Positions 24,001 through 33,348 of a stretch of 64,000 bases of DNA are shown one piece after another. Under the pieces are notes generated by a model. It did no database searches and was not told the origin of the DNA. It was given only the letters and a program-made list of their open reading frames with translations. The position numbers and the translations under genes are program-made. This DNA is from Oryzias latipes (Eukaryota; Chordata; Actinopteri; Beloniformes; Adrianichthyidae). The stretch is taken from the NCBI RefSeq assembly GCF_002234675.1, contig NC_019859.2, positions 9,327,983 to 9,391,982 of the forward strand, read 5' to 3'. The first letter of the stretch is position 1, and every line of letters begins with the position of its first letter.

Positions 24001-27000
24001 CTCTACATGGATGAGATTAAGCTATATGGTAAGTGCGAGCGTGACATTGACTTCCTGATCCACACCACCGGATCTACAGTACTGACATTGGGATGTTTTC
24101 TGGCTTGAGAAATGCAGTTGAATGGTGACGAAGAGATGCAAGGTAGTCCACACAGGAAAGGTCGCACTCCCAGAAGGAACAATAGCAGATATTGAGGACA
24201 GTTACAAGTACCTTGGAATCCCATAAGCAAATGGCAACCTGGAACAGGCAACAAGGAAAGCTGCAACAGCCAAATACCTCCAACGAGTAAGGCAAGTCCC
24301 GAGAAGCCAGCTGAATGGCAAGAACAAGACACGGGCAATAACAACTACACACTGCCAGTTATCAGATACCTTTTCAGGAATAATAAGATAGCCAAAAGAT
24401 CAATACATGAGCAACACACAGAAGGGCATTGGTATATATTTAAGTATTAAATGTATTTTTTATTAGATAAAAGTTTTGAAGCTTTTCAAAAGATAAATTG
24501 TAGGCCTTTATGCTTTTATCTAGTAACTTTTTTCCCCCTTTTTACTGAACCGAAGAATATACATATATATATATAAAATATATATACACACACACACACA
24601 ACATATTGCTAGACACCGCTGGAAAATTATAAAGTTAAAATGTTGTTTCAGTGCTATACAAGATAATAAAGAATCAGAAAAAAACATGACAAATTCAGAC
24701 AACTAAACTATTTTCAAACTGAGAATTCATAAAATCACAGATATCATCTGTGTATCTCAAAAAGTCTTCGGCTAGAACAGCTTTTGTTTTTGCCTGATGC
24801 CCATTTAGATTGGGGGGGTATTACAAAGCTCTGGTCTGTCCTGCTCAGTAAAGAAACCTACTGTAGTGTGACATTTTCTAATCTCAAAACAACCAAATTT
24901 TGTTCATTTAAAGAACTGCAAAATGTGACAAAGAGACTTTGTACCAGTAAGGCGTCAGGGGCAACATGTTCTCAGAGTTGTTCTCTTTTGGACCCTTTTT
25001 CTCCACATGATGGCTTTTTTTCCAGTGGTAGGAATGAAACACAGGACGCTCAGTCATGGCTAAAGAGACCTTTGGCAGTACTTGAACTATTTGATTTATT
25101 ACCTTGTTACAATGCTGGGAGTCTGGATACAGTAGTAAATAAAAAATCCACTCTATGTGGGTTACACAGAGTTATAAAGTGAAAGCCAAACAGAAATGCT
25201 GTTTCCGATATTAGCAACATCAGTAAAACAGTCTGTGAAGACAAACGGTCAGAGAATCAAACAAAGTCCCACAGATTTCCTGGCGTTAGAACTAACTTCA
25301 AGCTTTTTTCCACCCTACTTTATTCAAGGTTCTGAAACCTTTCTTGTCAACAATGTCAGCTATTCTGTTAGTGGAAATTGGTACTATTTAATGGTACACA
25401 TTTCTCCCTTAGACACATCTCTTACATTTAACTTTCTTTCTTTTTACTGGATGTGAACGTCTCCTTGCTCCGTAACATCTGTTTCTTTTCTTTTACAGGA
25501 GGGAAGCCCACAGGCGTGCTATGCGGTGAACCATCAGCTCCCCTGAGAAGAGGTGGCAACCATGGCATCAATCATACTGGAGAGGCTTTTGGCAATGTGA
25601 GATCATACCTCCCGTCAGGTTTTATGGGAATTCCTGAAATGAAACCTGAAGTGAGATGGATATTGGAGGAAGCTGAAGTTGTTTTGGAATGAGGATGTTA
25701 TTTTTTTTTACATTGTCATGTGGGATTGTTGCTTTTTCATAACAACTTTGCAAAAAAGTTGAATGCCAATAAAGTAAAACGTTATTAATTGATCGTTTAG
25801 ATGTGAGTACTAATAAAGATGGAATATCTATGTTTTATGGTACTTATTTGGTTAAAGGATGTTAGTATTTATTCCAGTTTAGGAACTTGTAGACACATCA
25901 GTAGCATGTTAGTTTAAAGCAAAATAAACATTACATCTAAATTTTTTTTCTTGGACAGATATCAGTTTTTTTAAAAGTGTTATTTAGGGACAAAAACTGA
26001 GCAAACTGTTTTGTAGCACAAAGTAAAACATAACACAGATGTCATTAGGGTGAAGACCTTAAAGAATTTGTCAAAACCACAGATCTACAATCCTTTAATA
26101 ATAATATTTATTATAATGGATTGGATTTATCTGCGCTTTTCCAGACGCTCAAAGCGCTAACATGTGTCCATTCACTCCTCATTCCTACTTGCTGTTGGTA
26201 AGCGATGGTGAGGCGTGCCCTCTGACCATCACCGGGACATTTATACACACCAATGGAGCCGCACGGCCGTGGTGCAGCGGTAGGGCGGTCGACCCATGAT
26301 CGTAAGATTGCAGGTTCGATTCCCGCAATGAGGTGATGCGTCCTTGGGCAAGACATTGCCTCTGGTGGTAGGCGGGCGCCTGTGTTTGGCAGCGGAGCCG
26401 CCACCAGTGTGTGAATGTGGTGGCGGCTCCGCTGCCAAACACAGGTGCCCGCCTACCACCAGAATAAAGAAATGTGACTGGGTGAATGGGTCTGTGACTG
26501 TAAAGCGCTTTGGGCCTTGTAGCTAGAAAAGCTCTATATAAGTTTACGCTATTTACCATTTTACTGTAGGCAGGGAGGGTGAATAGACAACAACTGGGGG
26601 TAGCGGGGATTGAACTGCCAACCCTTAGATCACCGGACGACCTGCTCAACCGCCTAAGCCACTGCCTCCTACTCAACTCCAAGGAAAATTGTGTTTTGGT
26701 GTTTTTAACATGTTCTTGTAGCATTTTTCTCATGATGGAAAGACAAAAAGTCAGGAAAGGTATGAATTAATTAATTTGAATTAAGTTTAAAACTGCGTTT
26801 CTGAGTACCGGTATTTCTTTATTCAAATCGCGTTGATCAGGAGCAGATTAAAAGCGGATGTTTCAAAAACTTTGGAACTATGACTCAGCTACTGCAGTGG
26901 GCTTTAAAAGCATTTCCTCGTATCTTTTTTTGTCAGTTTGTAAATTTGTGAAAGAGGTTAACTGCTGATTACTTGATTTTGTTTGTTTATTTTTTTCAGG

Positions 27001-27704
27001 ATGAAGATAACGCTGCTCGTGATGCTGGTAAGCAGTTTTTGTCTTCTAGTATTTGTAAAAGCTTGAACAAACTATCCTTTATTTGTGTGCATTTTAAAAA
27101 CTCTATGGTTTTTGATGGACTTAGCAGTGAGAATGCAGAAAAGTGTGGCTGCCGGGGACGAATCAAGCTGCACAGAAATGTGTTTTTTTTCTTTTGGAAC
27201 TGTTGAAAACGTGGCAGAAGAACCTGAAAGCAGAAGGAGTCCCTGACGGTGTTGTGTACTTTGTGGTTTCGATTCCCTTAGGAAGAGCTGTGTGTGAGGA
27301 TTTTAATTATAAGTTCCTTAGCCCTGGAGAATCTGGGAAGAATTTTCTTCTGGGCTTTTAAAGTTAATTTGAAATTTTTTGTTTATTTATGTTGGATTGT
27401 AGCAATTATCAGCAGCCAAAGAAATGCAATTAGAAAAAAAAAGGATTTAAAAAAGAAAACTGCCAAATTTGTCTCTATGGATTCTCCCGGGTTAAAAAAA
27501 TCTGAATTATAGCAAATATTCCTTTATGTTTGTTCATAAATGTGAAATGTCCATCCAGATCTGTGTTCAGAAAGCAGGAGTGCTGACAGAGACGCTGGAC
27601 CAGAGCAGCTGGAGGAGCCTCCATCAACTGAAGAACCGGCTGCAGGTGCAGCATCCGGCCGCAGAAATCCCCCCGGAGGCAAGTCGAGCCTCATCCTGGG
27701 CTGA
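15023..27704 (+). CDS. jpt1: JPT1 (HN1), Jupiter microtubule-associated homolog 1
   Basis: Small, mostly disordered cytoplasmic/nuclear protein of the Jupiter/HN1 family; links to microtubules and growth signalling come from mammalian work. Five exons: 15023-15078, 18206-18348, 25499-25596, 27000-27027 and 27571-27704, total 152 codons plus stop (human 154 aa). The conserved start is [19 protein letters not shown], then [18 protein letters not shown] and [16 protein letters not shown]. The conserved C-terminus is [15 protein letters not shown]. The middle (exons 3-4) is poorly conserved and exon 4 is only 28 nt. A second in-phase acceptor at 27558 would add four codons to the last exon. The first ATG is preceded by an ETS/YY1 promoter motif. 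The large introns are mainly transposon remnants, listed separately; stretches such as 18349-19560 and 24430-25490 show nothing recognisable. Confidence 0.92.
16004..16230 (+). mobile_element. tRNA-derived SINE with RTE-type tail and 14-bp target duplication
   Basis: The head has a tRNA-like promoter: A box within GGTTTAGCTCGTGCTGG and B box GGTTCGAATCC. The tail GCTGTGGCGACCCCTGATGG matches the 3' tail of the RTE LINE at 14611-14648. The exact 14-bp duplication ATTTTCCAATATCG flanks it (15990-16003 and 16231-16244). It is inserted in jpt1 intron 1. Confidence 0.9.
16425..16600 (+). repeat. Dispersed repeat B, copy 2
   Basis: Diverged partner of 12180-12360, with the same order of motifs, ending at ACATGTGATGCAAACAAAAA. 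No coding capacity is seen. Confidence 0.5.
16790..17170 (+). mobile_element. Degenerate Tc1/mariner transposase remnant
   Basis: GGTGGTGGTAGTGTGATGGT encodes [10 protein letters not shown], the Tc1-type motif preceding the second catalytic Asp. Downstream sequence resembles the later part of the transposase but contains stops and frame breaks. Terminal repeats are not identified. Confidence 0.6.
19570..19800 (-). mobile_element. L2/CR1-type LINE, 3' end remnant
   Basis: Reading the minus strand, the sequence encodes [19 protein letters not shown], the usual C-terminal ending of fish L2/CR1-type ORF2. A short UTR follows, ending (on +) with AATAGAATAAAACTTTATTG. Only the last 230 bp remain. 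Confidence 0.65.
20600..22000 (+). mobile_element. hAT family 2, copy 1 (left end decayed, interior expanded)
   Basis: Homologous to the intact element 49944-50824: ATCAGCTCTGTGTTCATCCA (from 20655), TACCAGCTAAAGCTCGTC (near 20968), a CATCTCCCATGATGC block (near 21098) and the right end GGTTGAAAAACACTG at 22000. The flanking octamer GTTTAGCG differs by one base from the GTTTAGAG target of the other copy. A segment at about 21225-21770 is absent from the other copy. The left 100 bp is not clearly recognisable. Confidence 0.75.
22010..23180. other. jpt1 intron 2 stretch, nothing recognised
   Basis: A+T-rich intronic sequence between the hAT copy and a LINE fragment. I see no exon, RNA gene or clear repeat on either strand. 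Confidence 0.4.
23190..24420 (+). mobile_element. Decayed non-LTR retrotransposon, R4/Dong-like reverse transcriptase
   Basis: The frame at 23599-23873 has the RT block [15 protein letters not shown]. It continues past a stop with [19 protein letters not shown] and the polymerase box as [11 protein letters not shown], where the usual YMDD has become YMDE (near 24007). A later block ([12 protein letters not shown], near 24193) is in another frame. At least two stops and a frameshift make it inactive. The clade is judged from memory of common fish elements and is tentative. Confidence 0.75.
26264..26562 (+). mobile_element. tRNA-derived SINE (family S), copy 1, nested
   Basis: A-box region GTGGTGCAGCGGTAGGGCGG and B box GGTTCGATTCC (26313-26323). 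The tail GTAAAGCGCTTTGGGCCTTG ... CTATATAAGT ... ATTTACCATTTT is shared with 53068-53343. It is inserted within a minus-strand SINE and contains an internal inverted duplication. Confidence 0.8.
26362..26462. repeat. 45-bp near-perfect palindrome with 11-bp loop inside a SINE
   Basis: Arms 26362-26406 and 26418-26462 are reverse complements with one mismatch (44 of 45). They cover the segment CTGGTGGTAGGCGGGC ... GCCGCCACCA. The other SINE copies carry only one arm, so the second arm is a local inverted duplication. Confidence 0.9.
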
Positions 27705-27927
27705 AACTCCCCCAAACTCCCTTCCCTTAACCCCTCCCATCTCTGAAATTTTCTTTTTTTTCCCCAAACAAGCATTCCTCTCTGTCTTACCGCAGTAACC
27801 CTCTGATGTCTGGCAGAAACCAGTTTCCTCCATAACCCCAAGTGCATTGTTTTGATACCTCTCTTTTGGAAACCGTTTTGTACTGTTTTTAATTCTTTTA
27901 TTTGACCAAAGCACTTTATGTATTCCT

Positions 27928-27933
27928 AATAAA
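27928..27933 (+). promoter_or_regulatory. jpt1 poly(A) signal
   Basis: AATAAA 224 bp after the jpt1 stop codon, in an A+T-rich 3' UTR. Confidence 0.65.
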
Positions 27934-27959
27934 ATGGTTCAAAGTTTGCCTTTTCTCCT

Positions 27960-30120
27960 GACGTAAAGCCCAGGCCTCGCCAAACTCAGAAGCAGATGAG
28001 AAGCAGGGCTGTTTGAAAATGGATTGAAGTTTGAGCGGTTCTCTGCTTTGATTCTGTTGGAGAACTGCAGCTAATGTACCCCGTTTGAAAACACAAAGGC
28101 TAGCTTCATTTTTGCCCCTAAAAACTTATCTTAAACCTTAAAACTCTGATTATTTCTCCTAAATCTATCGTTTTAGTTTAGCTAAGCAGTTCAGATGAAC
28201 TCGCTCATGGTAGAATTTTCAAAAGCTTGGGTCGTAGAGGACTTTTCTGTTCTGCTTTTTAACCCAAACATGTTCTGATCAGGCTGACTCAAAAGCAGGC
28301 GGGGATTTGCTTCACGCATGTTCTGCGTCGTACACGCTCCGCACACGCGTTTGGTGGCAGCCCGACTGTAAACCTGCCAGGAAGGTTGGAAAGGCTCGGA
28401 TTTCTGTAACAGATTTTCAGAAAAGCCCCCGAAGAGTTCAAACAAGCAAAAGTTCAAGGGTTTTCTCTGAGCAAGTTTTTGTTTCTTTTTGTCTTGACAT
28501 CGCATGCATGTCTGCTCGGTATGAATGTGCAAAAAAAACTAAAGAAAAAAACCAAATCGGAACTGTGACTTTGCTTTCTTTTGTGGAATAGTTGTACTGT
28601 TGCATGAAGCAGAAACCTTTTTTTTCTGATTCTGTATACTTAATCTGAATGAAGGCTCCATTTGTTTCCTTAAATCGTCTCAGAAAGACGTGAACAGTGT
28701 TCAGAGCAGTACTGCAAGTGGACGGTTGAGTGTTGGAGGTTTCGGTCACAAATTTGACATTGTAGTGCCATCGCCATCGTTTTTCAATGGCTCCTGTGTT
28801 TTCTAGGTAGAGTTCTCTAAAGCACACCTGCTCGGAAAAAGACGAGGAACATTTCAGCGGAATGTTGTTGGTCCCTTGTGTTTCTGGTAAACTCTTATTG
28901 GATTTAACAAGTGACCTTAATGGCAGCCCAGCCCACTTTCCTCTTGTCCCCAATCACATTTGATAAACCTGTATCGGAAAATCTCAAAAACATCTTTTTT
29001 TGTAATTTCTTTTTTTATATGTGTGTGACTCTTTAAACCAAAACTCTTGCCTCTGCCTCTGTACTGTTAACTCCTACTTCATACAGAAGACGTCACTACA
29101 AGATAATCCAGAAAAGATTTCAGGTGCATCATGTTTTTTCCTGTGGTGTTTTATCACATTTTTTTTTTTTTTTTTTTTTTTTTTTGCTTATTCGTGTGAG
29201 ATGTGTCTATCTGCCTCTTATTACAAGTCCTGTTGCTGGATGTACGTCACACACAAACAAACAAACAAAAAAAAACATCTTAAATGAAAAGATGGCACAA
29301 TTGTGGAAATAAAATCTGTTTTCATCAAGACTTTTTTTGTCTTTTTGTGCAGTTCTGAATGTTTTTGTGAAATCTGTTAGAAGTGCCAAAAAAATCTTAG
29401 TGGAGCAGTAAAATGTCTTCTGATTAAAACTTTAAATTTTAGAAGTTGACACTTTTCCTTTAAAATGAAAAGGGTTTCGTGACACTAAAACTGAGATTAA
29501 ATCCAGGTTTTAGTGAAGCTCATTTTATATTGATAGACTGATCCAATTAAAGTTTTTTAAAAGAACAAGAAAAAAAGACTGAAAATACATAATTTTTTAA
29601 ATCTATTTAAGATATTAATTCATAAATTGATTAGAAAATACATAAAAGAAAATCTTCCTATTTTCCGAACATTACAACTGCAGCCAATTATAGCATAAGT
29701 GCACTTATCCTAACAGTACACACATATCACTTATAATACAATAGATACTGTCAAAAGTGTGATTAATTGCTTTAAAGGCAGTGGGAAGAAGCAAACATAT
29801 GTAATCCCTTCCCTATATTGTCATGGTTCTCATGTGTGGACAATGCGCTTTTCTTGTAAAAATCCAGACAATCTTGAACTGGGAACTGAACGTGTTGCAG
29901 GGTTTTATGCAAACTGACTGAAAAATTCAGCTTTGACAGACAAACATCTGCTGAAAGCAGTGTTAGATTTGCAGGTTGACCTTCTTTACCTCTTGTTTGA
30001 GATGTATTTTTTTTTCATAGTCACAGGCAGAATTTACTACTGTGGTAATATAACCCAGAATGTGATGTCCATGTATGTGGAACACATGTCCTTAGAGGTT
30101 AAAGACTCACACCAATCATC
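27960..30120. other. Intergenic stretch, nothing recognised
   Basis: Between jpt1 and the first piggyBac-type MITE. Holds a T homopolymer (29159-29185) and ordinary A+T-rich sequence. Short open frames here show no domain. Confidence 0.4.
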
Positions 30121-30125
30121 ATTAA

Positions 30126-30330
30126 CCCTTGTGCTATCTTAGATGACCCCACCCTTACATTGATGTGTTCTCCCTACCATGACAAAGGTGGATAAAGGTG
30201 GAGAGATTTAATGTAATCCATGCACACCAGTGAAGATCACAAATCATTGAAGAGAAAAGGTTCAGAGTACTATCTAGTGGGTCTAGATGACCCAACTCCC
30301 AATGATAAAGTGCCTAGGATAGCACAAGGG
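30126..30330 (+). mobile_element. piggyBac-type MITE, copy 1
   Basis: Starts CCCTTGTGCTATC and ends GATAGCACAAGGG, perfect 13-bp inverted ends. Intact TTAA lies on both sides (30122-30125 and 30331-30334). No coding sequence. TTAA target and terminal CCC are the piggyBac signature. Confidence 0.85.
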
Positions 30331-30334
30331 TTAA

Positions 30335-31127
30335 AAGCATTCCCAGTGGTCTTTTCATTCTGGCTATGCCGAAATCTAATATCCTGTATTGTTTTTTTTT
30401 ATGACAGTTTCTGCAGAGCAGCAGGAGTTCATGAGAAATTCACCTCTGATTGAGCCTTTAACACTCAGTCTACTGGAATTCCACAGCTCCTAGTATAACA
30501 ATCCCAGTCAAATAGACTGCTCGAACAGTATTTGTATGTGATTTGGATCATATTTAAAAGATTTAAAGAGTATTTGGGAGAACAGGTAAAAACACAGCAG
30601 GGCTCAAAATTAAAACATCATAGTCTGATTAGTTTAATTTCGTGGAATATTCATCCTTTCAAGCTTTTTCCAATTTATGGCACCTCTTGAACTAATTACA
30701 ATTTTGTCTCTCTGATGTTTAGAATGAAGCTGCAATTGGGTTTTGCTACAAGGGCATGCTCTGCTCCTTTTAAATGCGTGCTCTAGTAGACCACTAGGTC
30801 CATGAATGTTTTTGTCCTCCTCATCTGAGCTGGCCTCTGGCTCCAACCTGTTTGGCTGGACAGCTCCAATATTGCTTGTCATTTTTGTTGTACCAGTAAT
30901 GTTATGTTGGCTGGAGAGAGTGTAAAGAGATGGATGTTGGGAAGTGGGGCCGGGCTTACTCTGAACTAGCAGTCCCGCCCATAACTAAGAGGCGAATACT
31001 GCCGCTCTGCAGAAAATAGGACACAGGTGAGTTGATTTTGGATAAAAATCGCATAATCATAATATTAAAAAAAGACCACTGGGAACACTTTCAAATTAGA
31101 TGAAAAGATGGTTGGAGCGGGACTTTA
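30335..31127 (-). repeat. Dispersed repeat family A, inverted pair (copies 2 and 3)
   Basis: 31127-30600 (minus) matches copy 1 at 124-650, including the relict frame at 30882-30634 with SNIGAVQPNRLEPEASSDEE. A short plus-strand piece at 30335-30440 (CCCAGTGGTCTTTT through TTTCTGCAGAGC) is the 5' end of another copy facing it. The pair could form a foldback of about 750 bp. The left piece is cut by the TTAA of the piggyBac-type MITE. Confidence 0.65.
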
Positions 31128-31282
31128 AGAGTAATACGATTTATTTTTAACCATTAATTTTTTTTAAACAGTAATATTTCACATGAGTGCTGAGGGCATT
31201 CTGACAAGAGCTCCACGTTTTTTCCGCCATCTTTTTTAAAAACGGTGTGGGAGTGAAGGAACAGGCGGTGCCATGTTAAAAT

Positions 31283-31381
31283 GAAAGTGAAAGTTAAATT
31301 AACACAAAGGGTCACTTTGGAGACAGTCAGTCGTCTCTCCAGTTTATAGCGCGGGAGCTGTGCTGTTGAGGAGCTTGTGCG
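31283..31381 (+). promoter_or_regulatory. Promoter and non-coding exon 1 of the B7-like gene, with ISRE-type element
   Basis: GAAAGTGAAAGT (31283-31294) fits the IRF/ISRE consensus. A CG-rich segment follows, and a GTGAGT splice donor starts at 31382. A matching acceptor TTTCAG ends at 35109, 10 bp before the ATG of the B7-like gene. I infer a 5' UTR exon ending at 31381. The CG-rich region continues to about 31550. Confidence 0.5.
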
Positions 31382-32461
31382 GTGAGTTGAACCTCTCGGT
31401 TTCGTTTGCGGGGAGCAGTCGCGTTCGGCTCAACCTCTGATGAGTCACCCTCGGTGTCTGGCGCGAGCGCTGGCAGCAGTTTGTGGCGGTCTTTCGCTCA
31501 ATCGCTGAGCTGCGCTGCGCGCGCGCGCTCGCTGAGTCGCTCGCTCCAGTTCACCTTCAGGAAAAACAAACCAGCTTTATGTGTGACTAAAACCTCTGTG
31601 TTCTTCTGACCTTCACTTTCACTTGGAGCTTAACCATTTGGATCCCACTGGGTGAAAGGTTCTAGCCTGTTTGCGAACAAAATGCGACGACCGTCTCCTT
31701 TCAACCGCAGAAAAGGAGACATCTGTTGTGACTTTAATTGAACATGCCAATGACGGAACCAACAGCAACCCACACCGGGTGGTTTCAGTCTTAATTAAAC
31801 TATCATTGTTTATGGCGGTCATGCAAAACAGATTATCTATTTTAAAAAATACCTTTTATTTTGCATTTTTTTTGTACATTGAGAACACATATTTTTTTTC
31901 TTAAATCTTTATGACAGTCTTGCATATATAAGATAAAATCTTCTTGTAAAATATTGAAATGGTAAATTATAAATATTTAATTTTGCTGTTAAAACTTGCA
32001 TGAGAACATGCAGATTTGCAGAACGGTGTAAAAACGAGTGGAGAGCAAACTTCTACTTTGTGTTATTGTATCCTGTTATTGCTGGACCTCTGCTCTCCAG
32101 AGAGCAGGAAATATCTGCTCCACACTGAACACACATTTTGGCATTTAGTCAAAGTATACAGCTAAAGTAACTGGATGTATTTTTTTTCTGGTATTTTTTT
32201 TTTTTTTTGTCTTTTTACAGGTTTCCTACTGAGATTAATCATTGCATCTAAATTTGCGACCACCCACATGTATATCTTTATCCTGATGGTGAGAAACAGA
32301 AACAGTAGCAAAGCTGAGCTTGATCTAAACTGCTGCAGAAATGCATGCTTTCACTTCTTCAGTGTGGGCTCAGACTCAGACCTCAATCACCTCTTCAGGA
32401 GCTGCATTTTAGAAAAATGATCTATAATTTTTTTTTTAATTGCCGCAGAGCAACATGTCTG

Positions 32462-32484
32462 CCCCCCCCCCCCCCCCCCCCCCC
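32462..32484. repeat. C homopolymer, 23 bp
   Basis: Uninterrupted run of C in the inferred 5' intron of the B7-like gene. Confidence 0.95.
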
Positions 32485-33079
32485 GCCTAAAGAAGAAATG
32501 TATAGTAAGAAAAAGTAAAATAAGAGTTTTACACATAATTATTTTAATATGTATTGAAAAATATTTATTTCATGAAGTTCTACTTCTGAAGTCTTGTAAT
32601 GCATGTTAAAAAACACAATTTTATTTGATAAATGTTAAGAGGTTAGACAAATCCATTGTTTTGTTATTTTAATCAAATGGGTTCAATTTTTTTTTTAGGA
32701 GACAATTGTAAGCAATTTCATCAATTTAATAAAAAAGCTGGCAATCATCATAAAGAAGCAAATTTTAGAAAAGGGGAAAACATAGGTTTTTAACTAAAAA
32801 GATGAAATAGTAATAAAAAAAAACAAAATTGTTTAACAACATTGAAAGAGGATTGCATCTCAGTAATAACTTATGGAACAATTGAAAAATTAAAGGAGCA
32901 ACATTTTTTGGGACAAAGTATTTAAAGTATTTTGTTAACATATTCACAAAAAAGAACTAAAAGAAAAATGTTTCAATCTATGCATAATCAAATATTTCTA
33001 TGAGGCCTTTAAGTAGCAGTAAGTAAAATATTGACCCTGGTGCAGTGTGGTGTGGCGTAGACCAGGCCTTAGACCAGTC

Positions 33080-33096
33080 TCACACACACCCACACA

Positions 33097-33171
<75 letters not shown>

Positions 33172-33199
33172 ACACACGCACACACACACACACACACAC
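33080..33199. repeat. CA/TG microsatellite with CCC interruptions
   Basis: About 120 bp of CA dinucleotides broken at several places by ACCCAC, which marks a partly matured array. Confidence 0.97.
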
Positions 33200-33291
33200 T
33201 TAAGGAGGAGGGTTTGGGGAAGAGAAGGAGGGAGTTAAAATTGTGTGCCCTGTCTAGGCTACCCCACCTTGGTGGGACATAGCCTTGGTAT

Positions 33292-33348
<57 letters not shown>
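33292..33348. repeat. GATA tetranucleotide array
   Basis: About 14 uninterrupted TAGA/GATA units, 90 bp downstream of the CA array. Likely highly polymorphic. Confidence 0.97.

Larger units (their letters stand above)
26116..26690 (-). mobile_element. tRNA-derived SINE (minus strand), split by a second SINE
   Basis: On the minus strand, 26690-26570 has a tRNA-like head (GTGGCTTAGGCGGTTGAGC and GGCAGTTCAATCCC) and 26258-26116 has the tail with AGCGCTTTGAGCGTCTGG. The middle is occupied by a plus-strand SINE at 26264-26562. Confidence 0.65.

Noticed and set aside
26264-26340. tRNA-like sequence with A and B boxes
   Set aside because: Part of a SINE head; the same unit recurs at 53068 with the same non-tRNA tail, and no full cloverleaf with acceptor stem is apparent.
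27524-27914. Antisense open frames of about 100 codons
   Set aside because: They overlap the last jpt1 exon on the opposite strand and have no independent support.
33080-33348. CRISPR-like regular repeats
   Set aside because: Simple microsatellites in a vertebrate genome; no spacers.
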